From contig NC_048542.1 in the NCBI RefSeq assembly GCF_902806685.2, positions 6,494,533-6,558,532 on the forward strand: a stretch of DNA of 64,000 nucleotides, given 5' to 3'. Under the pieces are notes generated by a model, which was not told the origin of the DNA, did not search any database, and worked only from the letters and a program-made list of their open reading frames with translations. Numbering within the stretch: position 1 is the stretch's first letter; every line of letters starts with the position of its first letter. The stretch comes from Maniola hyperantus (lineage: Eukaryota > Arthropoda > Insecta > Lepidoptera > Nymphalidae). This document shows positions 11,910 through 23,356 of the stretch, piece by piece. The translations under genes and the position numbers were made by a program.

Positions 11910-13676
11910 ATGATGGGTCGTGTATCGTTATCTATAGATGATTCAATTTTAAAAGCCTTCGAAGCACAAGGGTTGTCCTGTAAGGCCATTGCGGACGGCT
12001 TTGCAAACGAATTCGACATGGCTGTCAAGTCTATAATTCCAACCTGCACTAAAAAGCTTCTGGATTCTTATTTATATACAAAGCCCCTAAACTCCTCCAT
12101 TTTGTTTCAGAAAGCGACAAGCACTAAAATTTTTAAGATTATTAAAAACTTAAACGTAAACAAAGCACCAGGGGCGGACGGCATTAAGGTTAGCCACATG
12201 AAAACGGCTAGTGACAAGATTTCTTTGGCCATAGCAAATCTTATTAACAGCAGTGTCAAAAGCGGCTCTTACCCAGACAGTCTAAAAAAAGGATGTGTGC
12301 GACCAGTTTTTAAAAAAGGGAAACGCAATGACTTTTCTAATTATCGACCGATCACGCTTTTGTCGTCGGTAGATAAAATTGTGGAAAAATTTATCTGCGA
12401 ACAAATTCACGCGTTTTATAAGAATAATGAAGTCATTTACCACAATCAATATGGGTTTCAGCAGGGAAAGGGAACAATAGATCTTCTTTCAAAATTCAGT
12501 GACCAAGTAAATGAACACCTTAACCAAAAAAAGCACGTCCTTGCACTGTTTATTGATTTTTCACGCGCTTTCGACACTCTGAACCATAATCTTCTGCAAA
12601 GTAAATTAGAAACATGCGGCGTTCGAGGTCCGTTGCTCGCTTGGTGCGTAGACTATCTCCGTAATCGTACATTCAATGTACGGATTGGTAACGCCTACAG
12701 CGACACCCGTGTGGCTAGTGAAGGCACGGCTCAGGGCTCCGTCCTTGGCCCGTTGCACTTTTTGTCGTATGTGAATGACATGAGTAACTGTATCCAGCAT
12801 TGTTCATGCTACCAGTTCGCGGATGATACTTGCATCCTTTTCGCTGACCGGGATCCTGATAAGATCTGTGATGCATTGCAGACGGATTTCAACACCCTGA
12901 CCATGTGGTGTCACGATGCGGGTTTAGTTCTTAATGTCAAAAAAACCAAATTAATTCACATCAGATCAGGCTATCTAAAATATCTCCCCTTTAAAAAAAT
13001 TATAGCTCACGATCATGTCTGTCTACACAGTGATTATCTGAACTGTTGTAATTGCCCTTCGATTGAGCAGGTCGACCGCTATACCTATCTCGGTCTCACC
13101 ATTGACTGTAAATTCAACTGGGGTTTGCACATAGATTATGTATGTAATAAACTAAGGCAATTTCTCGCTAATATAATTGTCTTGAATCGACGGATTCCAT
13201 TTAAAACCAAATTAATGCTATATAACTCGTTTGCTCTAACCTACGTACAATATGGTCTCAGTAGCTACGGTCGAACTTATAAAACTTACCTCAATAATAT
13301 ATATAAGTTACAGTTAAGAATTTTAAAAACTATTGTCTCTAGTTCCATTAAATCGAAATACGACGGCAATGAACTAGGGCTATTTAAACATTGTAAAACA
13401 TTACCCGTTCAGGAACAGTTTAAATGCTCATTACTAAAGGAGGAGTTCTTCAACGAGAAGATACTCCGAAAAATAGAACATCCTGTACAGACGCGTGTGA
13501 TGACGGCTAACCGCCTGCACACTACGCGCGCTAACAATACTTACGGCGAGCGAACCACCGCGTACTTGGTTCCGCGATTCATAAATGAACTACCTCCAAC
13601 GCTGATTAAAAAAATAGATATTAAAAACATTAAGCATAAATTAAAAGAATATTTTTTAGCAAAGTTAGATGGCTGA
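11910..13676 (+). CDS. Non-LTR retrotransposon reverse transcriptase, 5'-truncated
   Basis: This 588-codon open frame encodes a LINE reverse transcriptase, which copies element RNA into DNA at a nicked chromosomal target. In order I see NKAPGADG (about residues 84-91), the fingers motif NYRPITLLS (144-152), catalytic FIDFSRAFD with Asp216 and Asp222, the GTAQGSVLGP turn (272-281) and the catalytic FADD box (303-306). A C-terminal thumb/connection region follows, ending near YGERTTAYLVPRFINELPP. The endonuclease that usually precedes RT in these elements is absent, so the start codon is only the first Met in a truncated frame. The domain is free of stops over its whole length, suggesting a fairly young insertion. 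The style fits the CR1/Jockey group, but the exact clade is not resolved. Confidence 0.93.
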   Translation: MMGRVSLSIDDSILKAFEAQGLSCKAIADGFANEFDMAVKSIIPTCTKKLLDSYLYTKPLNSSILFQKATSTKIFKIIKNLNVNKAPGADGIKVSHMKTASDKISLAIANLINSSVKSGSYPDSLKKGCVRPVFKKGKRNDFSNYRPITLLSSVDKIVEKFICEQIHAFYKNNEVIYHNQYGFQQGKGTIDLLSKFSDQVNEHLNQKKHVLALFIDFSRAFDTLNHNLLQSKLETCGVRGPLLAWCVDYLRNRTFNVRIGNAYSDTRVASEGTAQGSVLGPLHFLSYVNDMSNCIQHCSCYQFADDTCILFADRDPDKICDALQTDFNTLTMWCHDAGLVLNVKKTKLIHIRSGYLKYLPFKKIIAHDHVCLHSDYLNCCNCPSIEQVDRYTYLGLTIDCKFNWGLHIDYVCNKLRQFLANIIVLNRRIPFKTKLMLYNSFALTYVQYGLSSYGRTYKTYLNNIYKLQLRILKTIVSSSIKSKYDGNELGLFKHCKTLPVQEQFKCSLLKEEFFNEKILRKIEHPVQTRVMTANRLHTTRANNTYGERTTAYLVPRFINELPPTLIKKIDIKNIKHKLKEYFLAKLDG

Positions 13677-13966
13677 GTCTTTTGTGTCTATGTAGATTAT
13701 ATAATTATTTATATTAGTGCTAATCCTATTCACCTAATAAATTTAATAAACCTACTCACGATTATAATATTATGTTACATACTTACGTGATTCTTCGCGT
13801 TATATACCTACTGTAGATTATTTCTTTTAAGTAATGAGTTAATAGGTATCTTCGTTGCAGATAGGCACCGAGGACAAACCTCTGTGGTTTTTTCGGTGTT
13901 TTTAGTTTAAGCTTTTATTTGTATGTATTTTTATTTGATAATAAATTAAAAAAAAAAAAAAAAAAA
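13677..13966 (+). other. LINE 3' UTR, AATAAA signal and poly(A) tail
   Basis: About 270 bases of 3' UTR follow the RT stop codon. A CACCGAGG...TTCGGTG inverted pair (about 13866-13899) could form a stem near the 3' end. AATAAA lies at 13940-13945, just before an uninterrupted run of 19 A at 13948-13966. This marks the 3' end of an element inserted by target-primed reverse transcription. Confidence 0.85.
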
Positions 13967-14130
13967 TATCAATTTCAATGCAGTCTTCGCCATAACAATT
14001 ATAAAATCATTTTTTGAGGTTTGCATATTCTTTGGCTAAAATCTATAGAGTACTTATACTTTGAATTAGCTCAGACTAGACATAGTTAAAACATAATACT
14101 TTAAGCACAGATATGTATAGAGAGCATACT

Positions 14131-14240
14131 TTGACTTTGCTCTGACGTAAGTTTCAGTTAAAACGAGACAGATTTATGCCAATCATATAACTCTGTCTCT
14201 TTTATCAGTATCTTAAGTCTATGCAAAGTCAGAGATCTAT
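14131..14240. repeat. Palindromic MITE-like element
   Basis: The left arm (TTGACTTTGCTCTGACGTAA, then GTTAAAACGAGACAGATTTA) pairs with the right arm (AACTCTGTCTCTTTTATCAG, then CTTAAGTCTATGCAAAGTCA). The stem is about 45 bp, imperfect, around a short loop. A related word set, ATCTATAGAG plus TTTGACTTTGCTC, recurs near 48955-48990, so this is a dispersed family. Confidence 0.65.
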
Positions 14241-14397
14241 AGATTTCAAACTAAATAAAGGTTGAGTCTATAGATTTCTGTATTAATTTGTAGAATTATA
14301 GGAATGTGTAGAAAACTTTAGTCCGTTTTCAATAAAATAGATCTAGAAAAGATAAAAGAAATCAAATTATTTTTTGACGTTATTTCTCTTCTAACTA

Positions 14398-14440
14398 TGG
14401 GTTCCATACCTCAAAAGGAACCATTATAGGATCACTTTAG
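14398..14440 (+). repeat. GGGTTCCGT-family repeat, 5' fragment
   Basis: GGGTTCCATACCTCAAAAGG and TATAGGATCACTTTAGG match the start of the family seen in full at 29914. Confidence 0.75.
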
Positions 14441-14495
14441 GTACTAGAAGTACCCTATATACTTCTTGTGACCTAAAGGCAGGTAGCTAGGTCAG

Positions 14496-14665
14496 TACAT
14501 CATCATCATCATCATCATTATCAATCCATCGCCGGGTCACTACTACTGAGCACGGGTCACCTCTCAGAATAAGGTGTTTTGGCCATAATCTACCACACTG
14601 ACCAAGTGCGGATTGGCAGACTACACACATTTTTGAGGATGTTATGGAGAAGTCCTAGCTTTTCT
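14496..14665 (-). mobile_element. Triplet-tailed SINE, truncated
   Basis: (CAT)7 at about 14499-14519 is followed by ATCGCCGGGTCACTAC, TTGGCCATAATCTACCAC, AAGTGCGGATTGGCAGACT and TATGGAGAAGTCCTAG. This is the tail and 3' body of the SINE in minus orientation, with the head missing. Confidence 0.85.
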
Positions 14666-15959
14666 CTCTCTCTTCTGTACATATTATGTAAATGTAAAAA
14701 TATAAACTGACTGACTGACATCAGCATATAAGCTGCTGACTCCTGAGTCTAGTAATTTATTAAGCTGCTGAGTTTAAAAACTTGAGAATTTGCATGTAAG
14801 GAACGTTTACTTTAAGTACCTATATAGACCACTACGACATAATTTTCAGATACTTACATAGGTACTTATTCCACCCGAACAAAGCTGGGGCAGGTACAAC
14901 TCAGGCAGGTCAGCTAGTTAACCTGAAATGTGATACCCATATGGGTATGGGTATACCTATATAGGTAAACTCAACAAGATCCTATCATGATATGTTTAGG
15001 AATTACAAGATGTATCTACTAGGTACTTCTCAACTAAAACTTATCAGATGATTAAAGTGAACCCAGGCTATGTCAGTTAGTTGTAGTTATCTATACTGTA
15101 CTGTAGCTAGTATAAGTACCTACTTATGCATGTAATAGGTAGTCTTTCAAGCAGGTATCTACTGAGTTGAAAATAAAGAAGTAACTGGGTACTACTCAAG
15201 TACTTAGTTCAATACTAGGGGTATGTAAGTATAAGACATAACTAAATGTAAAATCTGTTAATTTAGCCTATAAATAAACCTTTAGGTGAACTCATTAAGA
15301 TTTTAGAACTTAAACTTTATCATAAGTACCTACTCTACCACCACACTTATTCTGCTTTATTTTTGATATGTTTAGCAATAAGTAGTAGGTAGTAGGAATT
15401 AATCTCATTGATAATGATAACAAGGCATCAAGTTTTACCTTGGCATACCTAATTGGCAAAGATTTATGTTCACACTAATATTTAGGTAGCTACCTATGCA
15501 AGTTTTTGTCTCTGGGTATGTTCCTTTATGCATCTAACCTAGTTGGGCACAGAGATTTTTCACAAGGACACGTACTAGTGAAGGATATACTTATAGGCTA
15601 CTTTTATTAGGTAGGTAGGTAAGCTAAGTACCTACAGAAAAGTATCCTAGTCCCACAGGATTTTCGAACAGCTGCCACTTGCTAGTTAAGAAATAAGGAG
15701 ACTTAAGGATCTTAGGTTTGCCTTGCTGAAGCCGCCAGGATGTCTGTGGAGGTGTCTGATACTCTTAGACAACAAAGTAGATAACCAACCTAATTATTTT
15801 TTGCGAATTAACGACGAGCCAGAGAAACCACGTATATTTCCATTTTATAAAGTTTAAATTAAATTAAAACACTTAAAAGACACTTTTTTTTATCTTAAAT
15901 ATAACAATTCTAAACTCAAATAAAAATATTTCTTTCAAAACACGTCCATTTTGCCATTT
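14666..15959. other. Unassigned DNA rich in GGTA/TACC words
   Basis: No gene was found. The stretch is dense in TAGGTACCTA-like words with no clear unit or period. Confidence 0.45.
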
Positions 15960-16084
15960 AAGCAGACTCTTTAAATTTAGTGGGCACCTCGCGAGGTCCA
16001 CTCTAATTTTAGAAAATTTTAGGTTGACGTTTCTTAATTTAGGCATTTAGTTCGTGCAACAGAATAACTTTTGCTCTTTAAAAT

Positions 16085-16226
16085 CTAAATTGAATAGTTT
16101 AGTGCTGTCAAATTCAATTTTAGGTTAGACCTGTCATTTAAGTGGGTTTTCAGAATAACACACCTTTCTAAGTCTAATATTAGACATTTTAAAATTAGAA
16201 AACCGCCTAGAGAATCGGCCCCAGTG
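16085..16226. repeat. Possible MITE end sharing GAGAATCGGCCCC
   Basis: The segment ends GAGAATCGGCCCC at about 16212-16224, the exact reverse complement of the left end of the element at 30809-30972. Further inside there are AGACCTGTCATTTAAG and AATTTTAGGTTAGACC words resembling that element's interior. The opposite end is not recognisable, so the limits are a guess. Confidence 0.4.
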
Positions 16227-16321
16227 TATATTTTATTACTTACTATGATTTGTGTACAAGTTGTTGTCACAGGCCACTCGTCCAAAAGAAAACATAGCGG
16301 AGGTTACACATCGAAAAATTT

Positions 16322-16410
16322 AAAATAAAACCGACTTCAATAACCACAAACACTAAAAAGTAAAAAATCATTTAATTTATTACTTAATATATTATGTGTA
16401 CAAGAGTCAT
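16322..16410. repeat. AACCGACTTC repeat fragment
   Basis: AAAACCGACTTCAATAACC followed by ACAAACACTAAAAAGTAAAA is a word pair I associate with a common lepidopteran dispersed repeat. Limits and family are uncertain. Confidence 0.35.
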
Positions 16411-17635
16411 TATAGTTCTTACTTCTATTGAAGATAAAACTAAATAGATATCTAACATAGGTAATTAAGTTGAAACATTACTTTTAGTTTGGGGAGACAC
16501 GCTGGGCGAGGAGTCGCATAAAAAACGGTTGTCATTTTTTTCATCTAAATAAATTCTGAAAAGTAACTAGCGATTACCTACCTACTTGTTGAGTTGTCGA
16601 AAATCTTCATTGTCGTGTAAACTGTGAAACTGAATTGCTTAAATAGCTTTATGATATTGTTTTACGTCCGCCCTACTTGTACTCAGGTAAGTATGTACAT
16701 GGGTATGTATTTTGAGGTATGCACTTGGAATAAATAATTCAAAGTGGCTTACATTTTACATTAAACAATACTTTTGTTCGAGAGTGAAACCGGCCTTGAA
16801 TTGAATCGCACGCAGTCGAACAAAGAAGTTCCGTAAATGGCTTCACATCTTTTCTTTTCCGAATGTTCCTTTAATTTAAAGAAGGTTTGCTTTGCGTCTC
16901 TTGACTTTGTTTAATATGTACTTACTTAAATAAAATAAACATAAATAAATGGTTTAAGCTACTACTGAGTTTATTCTGGTTTCCATTTTAGGTCAGAAGT
17001 CTGTACTTATTTATAAATGTCTGGACTGTGCGATCGATAGTCCGAGTTAGAATGAGTAGGAATCCTTGGTGGACGATATCCGAATTCTGTATACGTGCAG
17101 GCATTTGTTCCGCATTCTTGAAAATTATACTATTTGTATTCTTTAACCCTTTTACTTCATACTCCTATGTACGTCTTTTCCATAGAAACTTATGTTAATT
17201 CTAGTCTAGAGCTGAGATTTTCAGATAGGGTATATTTTGTAGTTGTACCTACTTTTAAATGAATCATTTTACTGAACCCTAAAATCCGAGTGTTTGCCTA
17301 AAGATCAGTGTACCAATGTTTTGCTTAGTTACAATATTAAACTTAACCTTTGTTTAATAAAATCCACTTATGTCTTGAATAGTCTTCCCACATAATCTCC
17401 TCCAGACCTAAATGTTTAGTTTTTTTAACTATATGCACACGCTTGACCAGAATCGCACCCGTCATGGGAAGTGATGATGTGGACTAAGATGGAATCTGTT
17501 TGCCTATAAAATGACTATTCACTCTTTTTACTACACTAAAATTACATCAAAATACTTAATTATTACCAATTAAATAGTTGGGTAGGCACTTTTTGGGAGC
17601 AAGAAGATCTTTTAATCTTTTAGTTCTTTGAAACT

Positions 17636-17785
17636 ATGTCAGTTCCAAAGTTCAACGCACCTGCCTACTTGTCCCACAATAACGGCGAAATGCGTAAAAC
17701 TAAAACACCTTCCGCTCGATCCATTGTTCTTATAGATACGGCTTCCGGACTACTGACACGGCGCAGTCCTTGTAGGGCGACATGA
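17636..17785 (+). CDS. Small open frame of unknown significance
   Basis: A 49-codon frame opens with ATG in the context AAACTATGTC and ends with TGA. It is basic and Ser/Thr-rich, with local GC content above the flanks. I recognise no domain. It could be the start of a first exon or chance; no splice or promoter evidence was convincing. Confidence 0.15.
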   Translation: MSVPKFNAPAYLSHNNGEMRKTKTPSARSIVLIDTASGLLTRRSPCRAT

Positions 17786-18240
17786 CATTAATTGATGTGT
17801 ATTCTATCTTTAGCTGTTGTTTTTCATTAATTAGTTAAAACTTTAAAAGCATTTTCAACTCATTCCTACTTGAATGTTCTTCTAATTAAGTAAGTAAGTA
17901 ATAATAAACTTTTGATAGATGTTTATACTGTTTTGTTTTTACCTAGTATCATAACTCTATGGTTGTTACTTGTTACAGATGATTTCATTCTATTTTCCTT
18001 GAGTCAACCTGCATAACTGTTAAAAACGGCCTATAAATATTTCCATCATGTTTTAGCGCACCTTGAGTTTCAAGTTTCAACAACATCTTCATTTTAGGTG
18101 TTATTTTATTAAGCATTAACTAAAAGATTTTAAAATAAAGATTTATCGCTGATTTTTCAATGTTTAAATTTTTTTAAAATTTTTAATTAAAAATTTCCAA
18201 AACGTCTTACTTAATTTCTTTGGTAAAAGTTATTCAATAC

Positions 18241-18486
18241 GGTATTTGACAACTAGTCAAATCAGTGACTTTTTATCAAACGTCAAAAAGGCGCGCTTAG
18301 TATGCGAGATTATGAAGTACCGGTGTGTGACGTCACAATCATTTGACGTGCTTTTTTAGTTTAATCGATAATTTAAAATGGTTATTACACTTAAAACCAA
18401 CAAAGGACGTGGATTTTACGTATTTTGGAAGACCCTCTATTTAATAATCACTGAGAAATAATTTATTTTTGATGTAGTCAAATACC
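18241..18486. mobile_element. 246-bp element with GGTATTTGAC inverted ends
   Basis: GGTATTTGAC at 18241-18250 is inverted perfectly as GTCAAATACC at 18477-18486. A secondary inverted pair TTTGAC-AACTA-GTCAAA lies just inside the left end. The interior has TGTGACGTCACAATCATTTG and TTTTACGTATTTTGGAAGAC but no frame. This fits a non-autonomous DNA element. No clear target-site duplication was seen. Confidence 0.62.
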
Positions 18487-19027
18487 CAATTATTGAAAGA
18501 TCGGTCCTTACTTATTTACTTAAATAAAAATAGAGATGCTTGGTTAAAAATAGTTGGGTAAGTTAAATATAAGGTCTGTAATTCAAAGAAAACTACAAAA
18601 TGTCTAAGAAAACTAACCAGGCATGAGTAAACGTAATTTAGTAACCAAGATCAATAGTGTCGTACACCAAAACCAACACCTGAGGTTCGTATCACCATTC
18701 CATAAGACCTAAAATACAACAATTTTGATGTGTAGTTTGATGAATATTACTGCAATAGCCTCCGTCTCGTCTGCGGCTGTCTAGACTCGCAGAACACAGG
18801 CAAGCAAATGTTTAACATCATAAAGTGTGGTGTTTAATATTTACTCAGACCCAACTGCAGGAATACTGGTGTAGGTACGACTATATTAGTACTGCGGCTA
18901 AACTCTCGATAAATCAATATTTTGAATGCGGATATTAAAACGGGTAAGTAAATTCTTAAACTGACTGTGCTAAGTAATAAGCTAAGCTGATTCCGAGCTC
19001 CATTATACTACCCATTAAAATATTTAT
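18487..19027. other. Unassigned DNA
   Basis: No gene, RNA or repeat end that I can support. Confidence 0.4.
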
Positions 19028-19325
19028 AAAAGGAAAAGGACTGACTGACTGATCTATCAACGCACAGCTCAAACTGCAGGACGTAGGCATCCGCTAAGAA
19101 AAGATTTTAGAGGTTACCTTAAGAGGTTTAAAATTTGTATGAGATTTTAAGATTGGTATAATTTAAGGCTTTCGGTTAAAAATAAATGAGTCACTAGGAA
19201 TTTTAGGATTTTAAGTAAGAGAAAATTTAAAGGGACTAACAAAAAAGTAGAACTTGGCTACACGGGATTTTTAAGAACCTAATTCCACGCGGACGAAAAG
19301 CTACATACCTACCTAATTGTATTTT
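19028..19325 (+). repeat. LINE tail family A, degraded mosaic
   Basis: The segment opens TATAAAAGGAAAAGGACTGA, CTGATCTATCAACGCACAGC and ACGTAGGCATCCGCTAAG, the typical start of tail family A. After an AT-rich interruption it ends with TTCCACGCGGACGAAAAGCT. Family A copies elsewhere are about 240 bp with the same ends, so this one is internally altered. Confidence 0.65.
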
Positions 19326-19861
19326 GTGTCCATAACAATATGAATTCATAATAATCGATAGATTCTCCGATTCCGTTAATGTGGACATTTAAAAGAAAGG
19401 TTCTGGCGCTCAAATCTGGACAGTCATAATGTTCCACTCATGTGATGCGATGCAGCTATATCAAACGATCTGCGTGAGTAAGAGGTCGTGGGTTCAAGGC
19501 CGGCGCTGCGCGTGTTCAAAATGATACGATTTAATTTTTTTGATGCAGTAACCGAGCCCGTGGCGTGATATGGAATCATTAATCCTTTCATGTTAACTCG
19601 GAAATGGCGGATGATAGCGTTACCATAAGTGAAGTTTAAAAAATTGTTATTCGTTCCATACTCCTCTTGTTACAAAACGATAAAGAACTTGTTCTTTGTG
19701 GACAAAAATGTCAGCGATGCCTAGGACGTAGTTATGTTTTTAGAATAGAAATCTTAGATCGACGGATCGACATATTGGGTGGATCGACAAGGACGTGATT
19801 AAAGCCAAGTGGAAGGGGTAGTGGTGTTGACAGTGAGACGGACAGACAGGCAGACAGACAG

Positions 19862-19918
19862 ACAACAAAGTGATCCTATAAGGGTTCCTTTTTTTTCCTT
19901 TTGAGGTACGGAACCATA
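19862..19918 (-). repeat. GGGTTCCGT-family repeat, fragment
   Basis: ACAACAAAGTGATCCTATAA and CCTTTTGAGGTACGGAACC are the reverse complement of the family's first 60 bp. Only this end is present. Confidence 0.78.
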
Positions 19919-20773
19919 AAAAATGTTTACCAATTAGGGCTAAGCATCGATTGATTCACAACCTTAATTATGTACATTATAATATGTACCTAACAAGCTA
20001 AAGTTGTAAAATATTCTGGAACGTTCTTTCTAAATGATACCTTTCAAACAGGTTTTAATGGAATGCAGCACTTTGCTAACCATGCATGCTAAACTTGTTA
20101 TCTATGCAATTTTTTTCACAATATCGAATCAGCTAAACTTTACAAGTTGGATAGGAAGATATTTTTTGATTCTTTCTCTATTTAAAACTGAGATATTTCG
20201 GTTCATGATAATCTCATCGCGGCAACATTAACATTTATTTAACAAGATCTATTTTTAAGTACGTTTAAATATATACAACCGAACTATGTAAATACTAAAT
20301 AGCACCTAAAATGCTAAAAGCCAGGGGTAATAGGAAGAAACAATTAACTACGCAGCTTTTCAGTTCATTCAGTTCAACTTGTACTTAACTATTTATTACG
20401 GTTAACATCCAAACAAATGTTCCTAATACCTATTATCAAAAATTCTGGTATATTGCCAGTAAAGGAATGTTCTCGTTTCTCCCTAGCCCCGTGTCCTAGA
20501 TTCGCGGGCGTCCACGAGACTGGCGTCGGAGGTCTTTGGATGCAGCTCGATATTACGTAATGAACTGGCAAAGGTTGTCTGGAACAGATAAAATAGACTT
20601 AAATATTATCTGCGTCGTGTGAGCACGTCTTATACTGTCTTGTTCACAGGCAATTGGTTAGATGATAAATCTAGAAAGTGAAGTGCAATTTATGATCGGT
20701 GCGATCGTTTATATGCATGCAAGATTACATTCAATAGGTAGGTATGCGGTTTTCGATAATTTTAGGTGTGGGC
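19919..20773. other. Unassigned DNA
   Basis: No gene or recognised repeat. Short frames only. Confidence 0.4.
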
Positions 20774-20880
20774 TATCATCATCATCATGAAACCTATCGT
20801 CGGCCCAATGATGAGCACGGGTCTTCTTTCAGATTGCCACGCTGACCCAGTGCGGTTTGGCAAACAGGCCACATAATATT
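20774..20880 (-). mobile_element. Triplet-tailed SINE, strongly truncated
   Basis: (ATC)n is followed by CTATCGTCGGCCCAATGATG, AGCACGGGTCTTC, CCACGCTGACCCAGTGCGG and TTGGCAAACAGGCCACA. This is the 3' third of the SINE on the minus strand. Confidence 0.75.
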
Positions 20881-21161
20881 AAACTCAACATAAAATCTGT
20901 CTTGATTGTTGTGTGACTTTCTTGGGTTGAAGAGAATATTTTCTGGTGAAAGCTTAATTAAATACCTAACAAGGATAATAAACAAGAAACTATATAGGAT
21001 ACTCTAATGCAGGGGTTCCCAATTTTATTTGGCCATGGAACCCTAATTGATCATACTTTTTTGGCGGAACCCTAGCTGGCTATTTTGATAATGATAAATA
21101 ATAATTATTATAAGTATTGCAAAACATTTATTGTGACGAAGAAATACTATGACGTTAATAA

Positions 21162-21315
21162 TTGCCTCCGTGGCGCAGTGCGTGCACTGTTGTATTAAAA
21201 GTTGGAGGTCCCGGTTCGATTTGAGGCTTGGGTCTGTAAGGGTGGTAAATTGGGCGGAATAGAAATATTCCCGGATACGGAATAATCTACCACCTTACAA
21301 AGATTAGAGAAAAAA
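21162..21315 (+). mobile_element. tRNA-derived SINE with A and B boxes
   Basis: A polymerase III A-box-like TGGCGCAGTGCG begins at 21171 and a B-box-like GGTTCGATTTG at 21213. They are about 42 bp apart, normal for a tRNA-like head. The body ends in an A-rich segment (AGAGAAAAAAAATTTAC). I read it as a retroposed SINE, not a working tRNA, because the stems are poorly paired and extra 3' sequence follows. Confidence 0.65.
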
Positions 21316-22298
21316 AATTTACTTTACTTGATCTATCTACCTAGTAAAGAATAGAAGCTAGCCGTCGACTCCCTTGTAATGTATATGAGGTGTTATAAAT
21401 GAAATTTGCTAGATGTTAGGCAAAATTGTTTTTAATGTAACTTTTACCGGGGTCGCTTAATACATAATGATGGCTAATAATGCTTAGTTATTCTAGCTTA
21501 ATGCCAAGACTTAATTTAGATACATTAGAATGCCTTAGGTAGATAGTACATAAAATCTATGTTTTAAATTTAAGATGCCATTGGCATGGAATAGACAATG
21601 ACACAGTAAAATTCATAAAATTGTTTCAAAATAAAAGCTCAGTAGTAAAGACAGGGTTCTTACTGTACACATACACTAAGAAGGTTCACTAAACTGTTCC
21701 AGGATACAAACATTTGCTTACTTGTAGGTGCGAGGACTGCAAGGTAGCTGGACGGCATCGGCCAAGCTCCCAAAACTCGATTTAACTTGATTCTTCACAA
21801 CCGAAATGTTTCATTACAAAGATTTTCACCAAGTCTTATCCATAGAATTAAGTTGCCAACGTGAATGTGCAAAAGAAATAAATACGGAAAACGAAAGCGA
21901 AATACGAAAACCGAAAACTAAAAACGGAAACGCAAACGGAAACCCTATTGAACTCCTGGCCACCAATGGTTTTCAGGAGTCCACCCACAACCCATTATCC
22001 TCATTTATTTGGGAAGGTAAAATAACTGGAACATAATTGATGAAACATTGAAATACGTTAGGATGACTAAATTTATAACTATTGTATTTTCCCAGGCGAA
22101 GCCATGGGCGAAAAAGAGTGAGATTTTCCTGGAACGAAAAAATTCGTCTTCACATGTTGACTCCAGAAAAATTCTAAATCTCACCAATCGGTGTTGCCAG
22201 ACGCAACCCGAGTGTGGCCGCTCTCATTTAGTTTGATCATGAAGCCAATTCATTTTTGAATATTTGCGGAACCTAAGGATATATTATAAGAACCGTTT
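21316..22298. other. Unassigned DNA next to the LTR element
   Basis: No supported gene. A purine-rich quasi-repeat of GAAAAC/CGGAAA words at about 21880-21950 gives a lysine-rich chance frame. Confidence 0.4.
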
Positions 22299-22535
22299 TG
22301 TTAATGACTTAACAATAAACAAATGATATTATGGTTTTATTTAATTATTTTGTTTTATTTTTACGACAATTGACAACGAAGCAAACGCCATCTATTGTGG
22401 CTCGAATGAACTCTGAACATCGACCCACGCGTAGTTCTGCACCTTGATGCTAGGTGGCACCAACATACTTTGAACAAAATAAATTTTTATTAAAAGCGAA
22501 ACGCTAATTAGTAGTTCAAAATTTACAACGTCACA
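22299..22535 (-). repeat. Putative 3' LTR, 237 bp
   Basis: On the minus strand the segment starts TGTGACGTTGTAAATTTTG directly after a purine run and ends TTAAGTCATTAACA, giving the TG...CA ends expected of an LTR. AATAAA-like words for polyadenylation are present. The left limit is chosen at the first good CA and is less certain, because the 5' partner is not available for comparison. Confidence 0.6.
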
Positions 22536-22539
22536 ATAC

Positions 22540-22551
22540 TTCCCCTCCTAC
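22540..22551 (-). promoter_or_regulatory. Polypurine tract
   Basis: The minus strand reads TAGGAGGGGAAGT a few bases before the LTR start. This is the purine run used to prime plus-strand DNA in LTR elements. Confidence 0.65.
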
Positions 22552-23356
22552 GAAAAGGTTCAACAGGTTGAACCACGCTGCCCTCAGCGTCATCCAACAA
22601 CTACTAACAATTTGCCTGAAACAAACAAACAAAAAAAACACAGAAGTTACGCGTGAACGCACATCTACTACTAACAAGGAAAATTGTCTAACAAAATAAA
22701 TATGCTGAAAACAGTGTAAGGTTTTATACATTATACTTAACTACACAACCCTAACTTCTAAAAAGAATATATACAAAAAACTTCATGGTGTCTAAGACAC
22801 TTGAGTGGAAACATCTTGGCATCATTCTTCAGCTGACTGATAGAATGCGTCTAGGCCTACGGTGGTTCACTCTTTTAAACTACCATCGTAATATTTGTTA
22901 CTCAACAAATACGGAAAATCTGGTTGTGAACGGGTCCATCTGATATGGCAACCGTTCTCTATCCCATTCGGAAAAATAAAACCGAATCAAAATCGGAATA
23001 TGAGAAAAAAAAACGAAATAACTCTCCTAGAAAATAGATCTCGGAACAGAATCGGAAAAATAACAGAAATGATCCATTATCTAGAAGGAAAACGAAAACA
23101 AAACACAAAACCCCCCCTTTTCGTTATCCCCAAAGTACGATATTTGCATTTTTACTTTCTCAACCGGTTGGTCTACCACAAGCATTCCAATCGTCACATA
23201 TTCATCCCTACATACATCCACTACATTCATCCTCAACTGAACCATGGTAATGTAACTGTTAACTCAGAACATCACTACACTCATTCAAATTCCTAATTGA
23301 ATATTGATAACTTAAATATTCAAACAGTTTAGACCAAACTAAGTAATGGCAAATAT

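Noticed and set aside
19435..19520. Possible tRNA or SINE from GGTTCAAGGCC, a perfect B box
   Set aside because: No acceptable A box or cloverleaf upstream. Kept out as a gene; at best a worn SINE head.
21880..21950. Purine-rich GAAAAC/CGGAAA tract as a coding or regulatory repeat
   Set aside because: No fixed unit or period; looks like compositional bias.
22895..23296. 133-codon plus-strand frame that might be an accessory or envelope-like ORF
   Set aside because: It is on the opposite strand to the retrotransposon, lysine-rich from a purine-rich non-coding stretch, and has no signal peptide or membrane segment.
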